Shown here: one piece after another, positions 12,709-24,884 of the stretch | Position numbering within the stretch: the first letter of the stretch is position 1 | How the letters are laid out: each line of letters starts with the position of its first letter | Position numbers and translations under genes: made by a program | Notes under the pieces: generated by a model | Database searches by the model: none | Seen by the model: only the letters and a program-made list of their open reading frames with translations | What the model was told of the DNA's origin: nothing | From: Eulemur rufifrons | Taxonomy: Eukaryota; Chordata; Mammalia; Primates; Lemuridae | DNA: 64,000 nt | Assembly: GCF_041146395.1 (NCBI RefSeq) | Contig: NC_090996.1 | Span: 29,102,738 to 29,166,737 of the forward strand | Direction: 5' to 3'

Positions 12709-13339
12709 ATGCTTTGGTTGGACGGGACACACAGCATTAAGTAAGATAGAATCCCTTTCAAACCACTCCCTTTTAAATTCCCTTTCACCTCTGCAAAGAG
12801 GAAATCTCAGTTTTCTGCTAATGTGTCTTTAAAACTTCTCAAACACATGTGACATCCTGTTCTAGCAAAAAAAAAAAAAAAAATAGAAAGCTGCTTCTGG
12901 ACTCAGCTTTTAGGAGCAAGAGCTTCTAGCTAGAATTTAATAACAATGTTTTGTTTTCATTGTATTTATTTTTTCCAGCACTCTATTTATGGCAGGCGAT
13001 GCTGACTTTCCATTTCAGTTGTGATATAAGGTTTTCTTTTATAAAAGTGAATGAGCTAGGCAGTGTGGGAACGACAGGCCTGGGGAAACATCAACGTGAG
13101 CATCGCTGGGACGGTGCCTGAAATGTCCCCGAATTGTCCCCACATGCCCTGAGCTGCCTGTTGCCTGTTTGCGTTTCCTTCCCTCCTAGAGACTGCCCTG
13201 GTAGTTTATTTCTGCTTGGTGGCTCCTGTCCGAGAGTGGTGGCCGTGGACAGGAGGAGGGAACGCTGGCTCTCTGGGGAAGGGAAAGGCCTGGGGATGGC
13301 AGTCCTATGACAAACTCCTTGACCAGGATGCTGGTGCTG

Positions 13340-13470
13340 ATTAGTAACACATCCATGGCCTTTGCTGTGTGCCAGATGCTGCTCTAGCTACTTTCACTTA
13401 ACTATCTTCCAGTAGTCCTAGGGGGTAGGTGTTCCAGTGTCACCCCCACTTTACGGATGGGGTCACTGAC
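13340..13470 (-). repeat. MIR SINE fragment
   Basis: Reverse MIR: 'tgtgtgccagatgctgctct', 'acttaactatcttccag', 'cactttacggatggggtc'. Confidence 0.5.
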
Positions 13471-14099
13471 TGTTTAAGCTGCTGGACGACAGCCTGGCTC
13501 ACGTTGTGCTCTTCCCTCGTTTGCTTGAATTGCTTCCTGCTTATCTCCTACCCTCTGTCCTCTTCCTGTATCAACTTACATGCTAACCAGGTGGGACCCT
13601 GGTTTCCTGGTCTTGAGGCTCCTTGGGCCTGGCTGAGTTGCAGGCTGTGGTGCACAGTCCATAACTTGCCAGCAAAATCCATCTGCAGAAATGACAACTC
13701 TTGTCACTTATGAAAGAGGAAAAGGCTATTAAAGTGAGTGTGACCGATGTCCTGGGGATTACTAGAAAGTTGCTAATACAAAGTGCTCTGTGAAGGAGAG
13801 AATGTTAATAACCTAATGGGTGTGAGGATGCGGACACCCTGAGTTTGACACCCGCCTCACCTCCAGCAATTTAGTCCAAATCAACCTCACTCTCAGGCTG
13901 ACATGCTGTGTGCCTATAGCTATGTTACCAACACTCTCTGGGCTGCAGTGTGGTTTTGCTGGGTGGTATAATTATAGGAAGCTCCTTGGATGACAGCAGC
14001 CAGTGGTGAGCTCTTTAATTGACAGGGTCAAGCAGCAGTCATTGGCAGAATGGCAGTGATTAGCTGTTCTGCAAAAGCTGCACAAATATTCAACAAGTA

Positions 14100-14180
14100 T
14101 TTGCTGAGCAATGTTGGGTGCTGGGGAAGATGAGTAAGACATAATTTCTGTCCTTGAGGAACTGAATCTAACAAGGCAGT
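14100..14180 (-). repeat. L2 LINE fragment
   Basis: Short reverse L2 3' piece: 'tattcaacaagtatttgctgagc', 'gggtgctggggaagatgag', 'tgtccttgaggaactg'. Confidence 0.45.
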
Positions 14181-14187
14181 GTCTGCC

Positions 14188-14625
14188 CTGTATCAGTTAG
14201 CTCTTGCTGGGTAACAAACCACCCCGCAAACCGAAAACCTGAATTTTGTTCATGATTCTGAAGGTGGGCAATTTGGACTGGGCTCAGCTGGGTGGGCTTT
14301 TTTTATCTCAGCTGGGCTCACTGATGTGTCTGTGACAGCTGGTAGGTCAGCTGGGGGCTGGCTGGGCTAGGGTGGCCTCTGCTGGAAAAGCTAGTCTGGT
14401 CGCCAGCTGGTCTCCTGTTCTCCAGCAGGCCAGCCCAGCTTGTTCACGTGGTTGCTGGGCGGAGAGAGAGAGAATAGACGTGTATGAGTCCTCTTGAGGA
14501 CTTGGCTAGAATTTATATAATGTCACATTTTTGTCGCCTTTTATGGGTAAAACAAATCACAAGGCCAGTGGGGGTTTGGTGGTTGGGGAAATAGATTCTA
14601 CCTCTTAAACAGAGGATTTGATTTG
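14188..14625 (-). mobile_element. Solo LTR, MLT1-like (MaLR), non-coding
   Basis: Reverse MaLR-type LTR: 'gctgggtaacaaaccacccc', 'catgattctgaagg', repeated 'cagctggg' blocks, 'aatcacaaggcca' and 'gattctacctctt'. Confidence 0.5.
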
Positions 14626-14634
14626 CTAAAATGT

Positions 14635-14990
14635 TAAAATTTTTTTCACTTGTATACATGAGGGATATTGGTCTGTCTTTTTCTATTTTTTTTTTTTTTT
14701 GGTAAGTCTTTGTCTGGTTTTGGGGTCAGGGTAGTGCCAGCCTCATAGGATGAGTTGGGGCGGGGAGTGTTCCCTTCTCTTCAGTTTCCTGGAACCGTTT
14801 GTTTAGAATTCGTATTATTCTCCCTTAAGTGTTTGGCAGAATTTACCCGTGAAGCCATCTGGGCCTGGAGTTTTCTCTATGGGAAGGGACCCTGGGCTCT
14901 TGATAAATATTTTCCTCCTTTTATTGCCAAACTTGGGGGACAAAAAAAAAAAAAGACTAGTTCCATTTCTTTACATGTTGTTAGTCCTTA
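14635..14990 (-). repeat. L1 ORF2-derived LINE fragment
   Basis: Reverse L1 ORF2 sequence: 'agggatattggtctgt', 'tttgtctggttttggggtcag', 'gccagcctcataggatgagtt', 'gtgaagccatctgggcctgg'. Broken by many substitutions; no functional frame. Confidence 0.75.
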
Positions 14991-14997
14991 GCGCCTT

Positions 14998-15175
14998 AAA
15001 ATCTGGCTCCTTCATTCATTCATTCAGCACATTCGCTGAGCGCCGTGGGTGAGCAGGGCACTGCGTTGGGTGCTGGGAACACCGTCCGGCACAGACTCGC
15101 CGGCCCCAGCCTCTGCAAGCCAAGTAAACAACCACACTATGACATCAGGCCGTGAGAGGTGCTACGGGGAGAAAA
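14998..15175 (-). repeat. L2 LINE 3' end fragment
   Basis: 'cattcattcattcagcac', 'agggcactgcgttgggtgctggg' and 'gtgagaggtgctacgggg' follow the reverse L2 3' end. Confidence 0.6.
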
Positions 15176-15289
15176 ATAAAGGGCTTTAGTTACTTCACTA
15201 AAATTGTGGTCACCAAGTCTGCCAAGGAGCTGATTTTCCCTCCTGATCCCTGTTTTCTGGTCTCTCCTCTTGGCATCAGTTCCCACTGT

Positions 15290-16300
15290 CGCCCTTGTTG
15301 CTCTTCCACTTCTGCCCACCCCGTCGTCTCCTTCTCTGGCCTCGTCTCCTTCCTCTGTGCCCTCCTCTCCCTGGGCAGGACATCTCCTCTCCCAGTGGCC
15401 TCGCCTGCCGTCCCCACACCAGGACACCAGGGTTTCTGTTCCTGCCTCCTGTTTTCTCTTGAGTGACAGTCCCGCCTGTACTTCCAACTGCTGGACACGT
15501 TTCCAGCATCGCTCACTGGACATGTCCCAAACCAAAGGAACTGTTTTCCTCGTCCTTTGGACAAGCTCCTCCTGCCCCATCCGAGAATCCTTTTCCCTGT
15601 CCCCCAGCCCTCTGCCAAGTCCCATCAGCTCTGCTTCTGGAAGCTCTCTCGGGCCCTCCCTCTGCCCACCCTCTGTTCCTGCCTCGGTCGAGACCCTCCT
15701 TGTGTCCCACCAGGGCCGCTCTGGCAGCCCTCCCGTTCACCTCCGCCTGTTCCGTCTCCCTGGTGGTGGTGCTGTGGGTGGTTTTCTCCTAGAAGCAGAT
15801 CTTACGCCTTTTCTGCTTACAAACCTTCCCCAGCCCCCACGGCCTCCAGGGGAACATTTCCTCGCCTTTGCGTGGCCCCCACGGCCCGTGAAGCTTCTCA
15901 CCCAGCAGAGAGTTCTGGCCCTGGCCCGTCTTGGGGCCCAGTGGGGCGCACACCCTTCTCCGTGGTGCGCTGCTCTGTGCCTCGGGGCAGCGCACACCCC
16001 TTGCCTGCAACACCCTCTCCCCACAGCTCCGCCTGGCAAACCCGCCCACCCTCAGAGACCCGGCTCAGTGTCACCTCCTTCACGAAGCTTCCGATGCTGC
16101 CCCCACCGCAGCACAGGGCCTGTCACACCACGTGTGTCTCAGCACACGTGCCAGCACGTCACGTCTATCTATACTCCCTTGTCCTCCACGGAGCCTCCAG
16201 CTCCCAGGGCACAGGGAACACGCCTTACTCATCCTCGTGTCACCAGGGCTTGGTACGTGGCGGGTGAGCGATAAGTTCTCACTGGGTGAATGACTCTAAA
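15290..16300 (+). repeat. L2 LINE fragment, about 1 kb
   Basis: Pyrimidine-rich L2 sequence ending in the L2 3' terminus: 'cctccttcacgaagcttccg', then 'ccagggcttggtacgtggcgg' and 'ctgggtgaatgac'. The long open frames here (to 334 codons from 15270) are Ser/Pro/Leu-rich and come from this composition, not from a gene. Confidence 0.65.
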
Positions 16301-16724
16301 GAACGGGCAATGGGCTAGTAATCCGATGGCTGCGGTTTGGGCCCTGGCTCTGCCACCTGCACATGGGACGATGTGAACAGACCCCTTAACTTTGAGTTGT
16401 CGCCGACAAAGTGCGCGTAGTCCTTGCCTGTCCTTATGACAGGGCTGTGTCCCCACTGACAGGTGTCTGCCGTGCAGGCAGTGGAGGGAAGAGCCTTCAG
16501 CCTGGAGGACTCCGGGATGACTTTGTTCTCAGCTTCCCTTGTCTTCAATGTGCTTCATGAGCGTGGCCCAGGATATGGGGCCTGGAGTGATGACGTTGCA
16601 ATGGCCAGTGGCCAGCGCCTGAAGCCATGTGTGGCCCCAGGACTTTGGTTGGATGCCTGATCAGGCGTTAAAGTAACAGGACTCCAAAAAGGAAGGGAAA
16701 TTCTGATTTAGGCCAGGCTACATG

Positions 16725-16975
16725 GTGGTTTCTCTGATGCCAGACTGCCTGGGTTCACATCCCAGCTCCTGCCTTTCCTAACTGTGTGACCTTGGGGAAG
16801 TTGCCTAACCTCTCTGCACCTAATTTTCTTTACCTATAAAATGAGGCTAATTATAACACCTATAGTGTAGTGTTTTAGTGAGTAGCGAATACATTACTAT
16901 GTATAAAAAGCTTAGAACAGTGACCAGCACATACTAGGCGATAAATGTTGGCTATCGTTATTGTTGAAGTTGTGG
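16725..16975 (+). repeat. Near full-length MIR SINE
   Basis: Well preserved: 'actgcctgggttcacatccc', 'actgtgtgaccttggggaag', 'aacctctctgcacct', 'tacctataaaatgaggctaa', 'cagtgaccagcacatac'. Confidence 0.85.
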
Positions 16976-17948
16976 TTATTATAACATTATTCCAACGGAT
17001 TGGAAGACCCAGGGCTACACAGACAGAATCATCCTCAGTGACTTCTGCCCTGGAGCACTGCCAAATTCCAATGTCCCGCCTGTTGCCATTTCCGGACAGA
17101 GCCGAATGTTGACTTTGTGCCCAGAGCCCCGGCCACAGGGAGCGTGAAGCGGGGCTGCCCGGAATAATTGGCTCCCGCCATCCCCAGGGCATCCTGGATG
17201 CCTGGATCTTCCTAGCTGGCGGGTGTCCAGATACCAGGCAGGAGGCTGAGCTGACCTCTGCCTTCTTGAAAACAGAGGCCAAAGCCACTGTCCCTCCCGG
17301 AGTCCTGTGGGCAGTGGGAGGAGCCTGGGTCCCCGCCAGCCTGGGGTGGAACCACCAGCGCTCACCAGCACGGCCTTCCCCAGGGGTCAGTGCCAGGGCC
17401 TCCTGGCCTTTCGAGCAAGAGCCGTGGGTGGAACCTTCTGTGCTGGGGGACGGCCCCGGATCTGCAGGCGCAAACATCTCAGGTCGGTACTGAAAGTTTC
17501 CACACCTCGGGATTGTATTTTGCCTACAATTCCGGGAAAAGGCTCCAACTCGGGCTGAGAGTCGGCACGGTCTAAATTGTAGGAAGAACTCCTGAGGGTG
17601 GGAATGGGGCTGGGCGGCCCGGCGGGCATCTTCCCAGCACGTTCTTTCTCCGCGGGAAGCCCGGGGCTCGCTCTCTTGTGCGCTTGCACGTAACGAAGTG
17701 TGTGCCAAAGCCCTTTCCTTTTGGCAACAGCAAGCAGGGGACGGGGCTCCCGGGGTGGACACTGGTGTTTTAAGGAAAGAGAGGACAGGAGTGGACCCTT
17801 CCGCTGTCCATGGGCAGGTCCCATGGCATTTTGTTCACCCACAAGCCCCTAATGGCGATGTTCCACCATCAAGGGCAAACGCTTCTGGGGGAGGGCGAGC
17901 TGGTGTCCAGGATGTTTGTGTGTTTCTGCACACCCAGGCTAGATGTAC

Positions 17949-17949
<1 letters not shown>

Positions 17950-17980
<31 letters not shown>
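17950..17980. repeat. (CA)n microsatellite
   Basis: Uninterrupted CA run of about 31 bp. Confidence 0.95.
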
Positions 17981-17985
<5 letters not shown>

Positions 17986-18628
17986 AGGGAACACTGGACT
18001 GAGGCCTAGCAGAACAGCCGCTCCGTAGGACACAGCAAGATGTCAGTTCTCGGTGTGTTTGTTATCTGAGGTCGGGATGGACATTTCTGTGGGCACCGTC
18101 CCTCTTCCTGTCAACCTTTAGAAAGTGAAATGCGCTGAGCCACAAACGTTCCATTCTGTGAGCAGAATTTCCATAGCCGCACCCCCCCAGTGCCACACCC
18201 CTTCCTCCTCCCTCTCACTCCTCCTCCTCTGCCCTGCGCTCTGCAGCCCTGAGGCCTGGAGGGTGCCGGATGCCGCTTGAGGAAACCCACGTGCTGCTTC
18301 TCCTGCCCCAGTTATGGGTTGTTTTTCCTTTTAGAAAATTTGTTTTTAAAAATCTCAAGTCCTGATATCCTGTATTGTGTATTGTTTTTATGGGTATTTC
18401 ATAGAATGAGGAGTATCTAGGCTTGCACTCTGAAGACAGTTTACCATGGTACCTACGATGCACCTGAACCAAGATTGGGGTGTCTCGGTAACTTATTGCA
18501 CTCTGTGAGCCCAACCGAGTTTCTGGATGGAAAGGGGATGCACTTCGATACATTTAGAAAACATCCTGCCATGTCTGAATGATTCCTTTTAGATATCAAG
18601 GGAAAACTCTTATTTATAAACCAAACCA

Positions 18629-18970
18629 GGCCAGGCACGGTGGCTCACGCCTGTAATCCTAGCACTGTGGGAGGCCGAGGCGGGAGGATCACTCATCACT
18701 CGAGGTCAGAAGTTTGAGACCAGCCTGAGCAAGAGCGAGACCCCGTCTCTACTAAAAATAGAAAGAAATGATTTGGACAGCCAAAAATATGTAGAAAAAA
18801 TTAGCCGGGCATGGTTGTGCATGCCTGTAGTCCCAGCTACTCAGGAGGCTGAGGCAGAAGGATCGCTTGAGCCCTGGAGTTTGAGATTGCTGTGAGCTAG
18901 GCTGACGCCACGGCACTCTAGCCCGGGCAACAGAGCGAGACTCTGTCTCCAAAAATATATATATATATAT
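18629..18970 (+). repeat. Strepsirrhine-type Alu with (AT)n tail
   Basis: Full dimer with the extra A/T-rich linker between arms and the 'gctaggctgacgccacggca' right arm. The tail has become an AT microsatellite. Target-site duplication aaaccaaacca (18618-18628) / aagccaaacca (18971-18981), one mismatch. Confidence 0.93.
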
Positions 18971-19334
18971 AAGCCAAACCAATCTCAAAGTAGATCAATA
19001 AAGACAGCAAATGCTTCAGCTTGGCCAGTGAGCTAATAGGATGAAAAATGCAGGAAACCCTGTTTTTTGTGCAAATGAAGACTGAAGCGTAGTTCTTAAT
19101 GAGGCCCTCTCTCAGTTATATCTCAGGCATATCTCAACTTTAGCCAATGGGCCGGTGTAGAGAGAAGATGCCTTCACAGTCCCTCCTGCCTGGCACAGAG
19201 CTCGAGAGAAATGCAGCCAAAGGTAAAAGACACAAAGATGATTTAACGCTGCCTCGTGCCCTCTTGCCTGATTTTAATTAGGCTGCCGTGTGGTTTTCAT
19301 TAGGCCCTCGGTATATGAGTGGGAAAAAGAGTAG

Positions 19335-19550
19335 TCAAAAAAATGCCTTGTATTTGGAATTGGAAAACCGGGGATGTGCGTCCTAGCCCTGTGAACTTTG
19401 GCAAGTCACAAAGGCTTTGGCCTCAGAGCCTTTGGGAGCCTCGGTTTCTCCTCTGTAAAAGAGGGATAATGATACCTTGTTCTGCCAGCTTCACAAGGTT
19501 GACATGAAGACCCAATGCAAGACGCACTCTGTAAACTGCAACTTGACCTT
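19335..19550 (+). repeat. MIR SINE
   Basis: 'gtgaactttggcaagtcac', 'gcctcggtttctcctctgtaaaa', 'gagggataatgatacc', 'cacaaggttgacatgaag' follow the MIR consensus. Confidence 0.75.
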
Positions 19551-19999
19551 TAATCGTGGTGAGTCTCGTTTTCATGTGGGATGACCCCTCTGGACACTCC
19601 TTCCCCACGAATCTGCTTTCCCTCCTACCCGTCTTGGAGTTATGCCGACGCTCAGTGCCCCGACCACTGTCAGGAACGAATTTGCTATCTTCCCTGAAGA
19701 ATGCCGTGCATGGACTGCTTGTCCTGCTTGTCCTGTGATGGCAGCAGCTGCTGAGGCTGCACATGGCAGAGAGCAGGGGCGGGCGGAGTCGGGAGAGTGA
19801 CTGGCTGGAGAATGTGCTCAGGCTTGTAACTGAAATCGTGCATTTGCTTTGCTTCGGGGGTTCTAGAACAGCAGATTTGGAACTATAAAAAATTTGATAA
19901 GAACTGAAGAAATGTGGAAAATAGGTGGGACCACAGAAAGAAAAGAAGGAAGGAAGAAAGAAAGGCAACTAGAAATTCTAGGGAAAAGAAGAATTTTTC

Positions 20000-20400
20000 A
20001 AGGAAAAACCATAATCATAGTATACTATTTGGCTCTGCAGTGTACAATATTTATGTGGTGATGATGTAAATGACAATTATTGATCTAAGTTTAGACTGTG
20101 TTGGGATGATGGGAGGAGGAAGATGGAGGGCAAATGATGGTGAGAGAAACTTTTCCCAAAGCAGAAAGTTCTAATAATAATGATAAATTAGTTGGGAAAT
20201 AGAAGTGCACGGATATTGTCTATAAATATGGAAAGATGGTGGGAGTAGAAACAGCTGAAATGGTTAAAAGTGATTGTTTCCAGGGAGCAGGACTGGGGAA
20301 GGCAAAAAGCTGTAGTTTTTCATCATATGCCTTTTGGTTCTATTATCTCTTAAAAAAAAATCATCACGTGTATTATGTAGATCAAAACATTTTTAAAAGA
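20000..20400 (+). repeat. L1M-type LINE 3' fragment
   Basis: A/T-rich with 'gattgtttccagggagcaggactgggga' and 'tattatgtagatcaaaa', resembling old L1M 3' ends. Boundaries uncertain. Confidence 0.4.
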
Positions 20401-20829
20401 TAAGTTCTGCAAATTGTAGGACTTTGATTTCAAGACAGGAACTACTCATCTCGTGCAGTCTCCAACCTTCAGGTAGGTAAATGCCCAAACCCAGGTGGCC
20501 TTTTAGAATGTTCTGCTCAGCTCCTGAAGGAATTGCAAAAGGAAAAACAATGTGGTTTGTTCTGTGCCACTAACATTGTGCTTGAATGTGACAGAGTCTT
20601 TTGGGAAATGGTCGTTGAGTCGTGAAAGATTGTTGTGGGCCTTCCCACCGAGATAGAAAGGGCAACTGGAAAAGGGCCAGGAGACCCCATTCTAGTCCTG
20701 GCCTTGTTCCTGCTTCGCTGTGAGATGGGAGCAAGTCTTAGCTCTCCCGGGCCTCCATTCCTGCCTCTGGACAATCAGGGCTTTGAGTTTTCCAAGGGCC
20801 TTTACAGTTCTAGAATGTAGAACTGTAAA

Positions 20830-21115
20830 GTGATAGCAAATAGCTGTCAGAGGGGGAGATAAACAATAAACAAGTGAACGAATAAGATGCTTTCAGACTG
20901 TGCGAGTTTTCCAAAGAAAATAAACTAGGGGGGTAGGATAGATTATGCCGGAAGGGGGCATGGCCACTTTACGTGGGGGTGGTCAGGGACACTTCTTGGA
21001 GGAGGGGAGGTTTGAATTGGGACCTAGACAATGCCAGAGAGCCAAGTGAGTGTGGAACAGGGACTGCTCCAGGGAAGTGTGTTCCAGGGAACTGAGACAA
21101 GGCCAGTGCAGCTAA
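20830..21115 (-). repeat. L2 LINE 3' end fragment
   Basis: 'gataaacaataaacaagtg', 'ggtggtcagggacacttcttggagg', 'ggaacagggactgctccaggg', 'gccagtgcagct' follow the reverse L2 3' end. Confidence 0.5.
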
Positions 21116-21559
21116 AGCCGCAAAGCACTGAAGCTAGCAGGGACAAGGGGGACAGAGGAGGGAGACAGATCAGCATTCAGTATCACATGTTTTGAAGGGA
21201 AAATAGGTTTTGTGAATGGCAAGGATTAATTCCGATGCCACTTTGGGTTTGGTGTGCCAGCCGTCATCCAACGTGCAGCCCAGGGAGTTGTTCCTTAGTG
21301 TCACCAGAAAGGGCAGGGTACAGTGTGGGTGTGCGTTGTGGCAAGGGTGCTACACCGCTGGGAAAAGCCCTGGGAGAGCTTAGGCTAGTCTCTAGGTGCC
21401 TGAATTATTTCTGGAGGAACTAAGGGATGTTCACAAGTCAAAGAAGGCTTCGCCACCCACTCATCATGCATAAGAGGTGGCCCAGTACTTAAAGTACTCT
21501 GAAGACCCTCTGAAGATCAAGGCTGACATGTGTTTGGCAGTAATTTAAATTAAATTTTA

Positions 21560-22240
21560 AAAACTACAAGTAAAATAACTTTGACTCAGTGCCTCCACCA
21601 CTAGGAATCTGTCCTTTGGTATATGACATGCAAAGAAATAAGTGCAAGGATGTCATTGACAGTGTAGTGTGGAGCAGCAGCAAGTCTGGAAGTGACATAA
21701 ATAGCTACCAATAGGGAACTAGTTAAGTAAATTGTGGCACAGCCACACAAGGGAACACCAAGCAGCCATTCCAAGAATGAGGAGGATTCATATGCGCAGG
21801 AAAAGAATGATCTTGGAGGGATATTATTAGAAAAGCTAGATTAGAGGATGGGGCTTGGACTTGCGGCCAGAGGAGCTTGCTGGAGCTCCCAGCTACACAC
21901 ACCTGCCCCCCAATATCCCTGGGCCCCTCCAGCCAAAAGAAATTGGGGCTCTGTGGGAGCAGACACACCACTCACTAGCAGAGGGAGGAAGTATGGGGAA
22001 GGGCAAAGTGCTGCACTCAGGTCAGGAGTGTTACTGTAGCGTTGCTCCCTCCACACGGAAACGTGAGGAGTGGGGAATAAGTGTTCCTCCCTGACAAATG
22101 TCTCTGGAAGTTTACACAGAAAACTGAGAAGAGTGGTTACCTCAAGAAAGGCACTGGGACACTGGCATGAGGGATGGTGGCAGAGAGGGTATAGAGATGC
22201 AGGAGTGAAGTGTCACTTTTATTGTCTCTTAAAGATTCTT
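21560..22240 (+). repeat. L1M-type LINE 3' fragment
   Basis: 'ctaggaatctgtcctttgg', 'aataagtgcaaggatgt', 'ataaatagctaccaatagggaac', 'agtaaattgtggcac', 'gagaagagtggttacctc' in order, typical of L1M 3' regions. Confidence 0.6.
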
Positions 22241-23679
22241 GGGATTCCTCTACGTATGAATAACTTCCTCCAAAGCCCTCTGGTGAGGTCCCCAGCAGTG
22301 TCCTGGGTTCACAAGTCCTATAATTGATTTACCCGTATTTTGTTTTTTACTGGAGATCTGAATTCCAGATGTCATCATGGGAGAGTACTAAGGAGGTGAC
22401 ATTTACTTCTCTGTTCCCTAATTTTCCTGGGTGACCAATGGTTCAAACCAATCTTGAGGCACCTTTGTATGTCCCCAGACTTCTCTCTTACACTGGACCT
22501 CACTTGATGTCTTATAAAAACTGACCCCTTTCTGTGCAGGAGCCTATTCCTGACATCAGAACCTCCGACTGAAAACATTCCCAGGGCTTAAAGCAGTGCC
22601 TCCCAGACATCAGGCATTTGAGAACCACCCCCAGGATGTTTGCTATCACAAGACCACCTGGCCTTTTTCCTTACGTAACATTTTTTTCTTAAATGACTCA
22701 TGTTTACAACTTAATAAATTTGTTTTAAAAGGATATTTTAAATCATATTATAAATAGTATTACTTCCTATTAAAAGAAATAAACTTAACTATAATAAACC
22801 CAAAAAAAGTTATTAAATTCTAGCTACAAACTATGGCCTAACCAAAGATCTGCTTTTTCTTTTTGTGAAAAAGAAATTGGCAAGTATTAGAGACAGACTA
22901 GCTCCAAACTGAGTTGTTTTTTTTTTTCTTGGTGGATTTAGAAGGATTGGAATGAGGACTTCCTGTCTGTGTGAGTCAGTGTTAATGCTCTAGCAAAGCA
23001 CCATCCAAAATCATCCCTTAGAACATTTGAATTCCACACTTTGGAGAAGAATGGGTTAAAGCCTTTTTTTTTTCCTTTTCTAGAAAGTTTCAGTTATGTG
23101 TCCCTATGCATTTGCGTCATCTGAGCACGACAATATATGAAGCCATTATCACCCCGGAGTTTGTGGCCCCGATGAAGCTGGCATTCTGGCATTCCAGCTG
23201 ATATTATAGTAACATGGCATTCAGCATAGTACACAAAGCCTTTTTTCCCCGAGGTCAGAAATGCATCTATTTGAGAGGGGCAAAAAAACAAAAAAAGAAA
23301 TGCATCTATTTGGAGGCAGCATATGATGGCTGCTAAGAATGACGCAGAACTAAACAAAGGGGAATTTGTCCTTTTTCACAGAATTGGAAGAATCTCTGAA
23401 CTGGTTCATTGGGTTCTTCTAAGTGGTGATGCACAGAATTGCAGCTGGGACCTCCCAGACTGAGTTCTGTAGCCACACAGCTCCTGGATCATTGTCCCGA
23501 GGAGGGGCCCCTTTGTGAACCCACAGACACGGATCAGTCCCATGGGGGAATAACGGGATGAGAATGAGCAAATCAGAGAGCAGAGCTGGCAGAGAAAGGG
23601 TGGTGAGTTTGTGCAGTGCCTGTCCACTAGATGAGGTGGGCGAGTCGGTACCAAAAAAAGTCTATATTAAATGATCCTA

Positions 23680-24080
23680 TTTCAGAAATATCAGTGGATG
23701 CTCAAACTATCGGGGTGAAAGTTTCATGAGAGATAGGATCTTTACATTGTTTCAAAATGCCCCCCCACAAATGCTACAACGTGGAGGAACCTTGGAAACA
23801 TTATGCTAAGTGAAAGCAGACAGACACAAAAGGCTACATATTGTATGATTCCATTTGTATTAAATATTTAGAATAGACACATCCTTAGAGGCAGAAAGCA
23901 TATTAGTTGTTGCCAGGGGCTAGGGGGAGGGGAGAATGGGAAGTGACTGCTTAATGGGTACAGAGTAGCCTGCTGGGGTGATGGAATGTTCTAGAACTAG
24001 GTAGCGGTGATGGATTGTGAATGTAATAAGTGTCACTAATGGTAAATCTTATGTGAATTTTACCACCACAAAAACATCAC
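23680..24080 (+). repeat. L1M-type LINE 3' end
   Basis: 'ccttggaaacattatgctaag', 'aaaggctacatattgtatga', 'ttgccaggggctaggggg', 'gggtacagagtagcc', 'ggtgatgg' in order. Same module as at 1150-1410 but better preserved. Confidence 0.7.
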
Positions 24081-24109
24081 CCCCTGCAAATTATTTTTTA
24101 ATTAGAAAG

Positions 24110-24680
24110 GGGAAATGCGCAGTGAAAGACGCCAGCAGGCCGTAACCACGTGATCAAAGTCAGCATCACCAGACTGTGCCTCCTGGTGGGGTACACTGCG
24201 GACACATGGCTTATGTCGCATTCTTGCCAGAAAACATAACCTGAGTCAAATCAGGAGGAAACATCAAACACAAACTAGAGGGACATTCTATAAAATAAAT
24301 AGTCAATACTCAAATGCTATCCATGTCACGAGAAACGAAGAAAGGCTGAGGACCCGTTCTGTATGGAAAGAGACTAAAGGGACATGACACAATGCGATGC
24401 GTCATCTTGGATTGGATCATGAGGCAGGAAAAAAGAAAGCTATATGGGCCATTATGGGATAATTGGAGAAATTTGAAAATGGACGGTCAATGTGATAATA
24501 ATATCGTATCATGTTAAATGTCTTCGTTGTGATTATACTGTGGTTATGTAAGAAAATGTCTTTGTTTTTTAGAAATTCACACTAAAATATTTAGACATAA
24601 AGAGGTATGAGTTAGGCAACTTACTCTCAGGTAGTTCAGAGAATGTGTGTGTGTGGGGGGGGTGTACACACAGGTGCACA
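24110..24680 (+). repeat. Old LINE-type 3' sequence with TG/G run
   Basis: 'cagtgaaagacgccagcagg', 'aaatcaggaggaaacatcaaac', 'agagggacattctataaaata', 'gagactaaagggacatgac', 'ttggattggatcatga', ending in 'aacttactctcaggtagttcag' and a TG/G-rich run. A widespread mammalian L1M-like 3' region; family not certain. Confidence 0.5.
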
Positions 24681-24704
24681 TATCAATCCATTTAAAACTG
24701 GGGC

Positions 24705-24807
24705 CTCTCCGGTGGGGTTGGGGGGCAAGGGCAATATATGTAACCTAAACTTTTGTACCCCCACAATATGCTGAAATAAGAATTAAAATAAATAAATAAA
24801 TAAATAA
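24705..24807 (+). mobile_element. Short 5'-truncated L1 insertion with TSD
   Basis: About 100 bp ending 'gtaacctaaacttttgtacccc ... ataaataaataaataaa', a lineage-type L1 3' end. It is flanked by a perfect 11-bp duplication, aaaactggggc (24694-24704 and 24808-24818). Confidence 0.7.
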
Positions 24808-24884
24808 AAAACTGGGGCTAAAATTTCATCCTAATGAAGACAAGGTCTGATTTGAACTGTACTGTAAAAAGTGAAACTAAAAAA

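Noticed and set aside
15270..16274. 334-codon open frame, Ser/Pro/Leu-rich, longest in the window
   Set aside because: It lies in an L2 LINE piece of C/T-rich composition, has no domain character, and overlapping frames of similar length exist on both strands.
16875..17762. 295-codon minus-strand frame
   Set aside because: Overlaps a MIR at one end, low-complexity composition, no recognisable protein, and no splice support.
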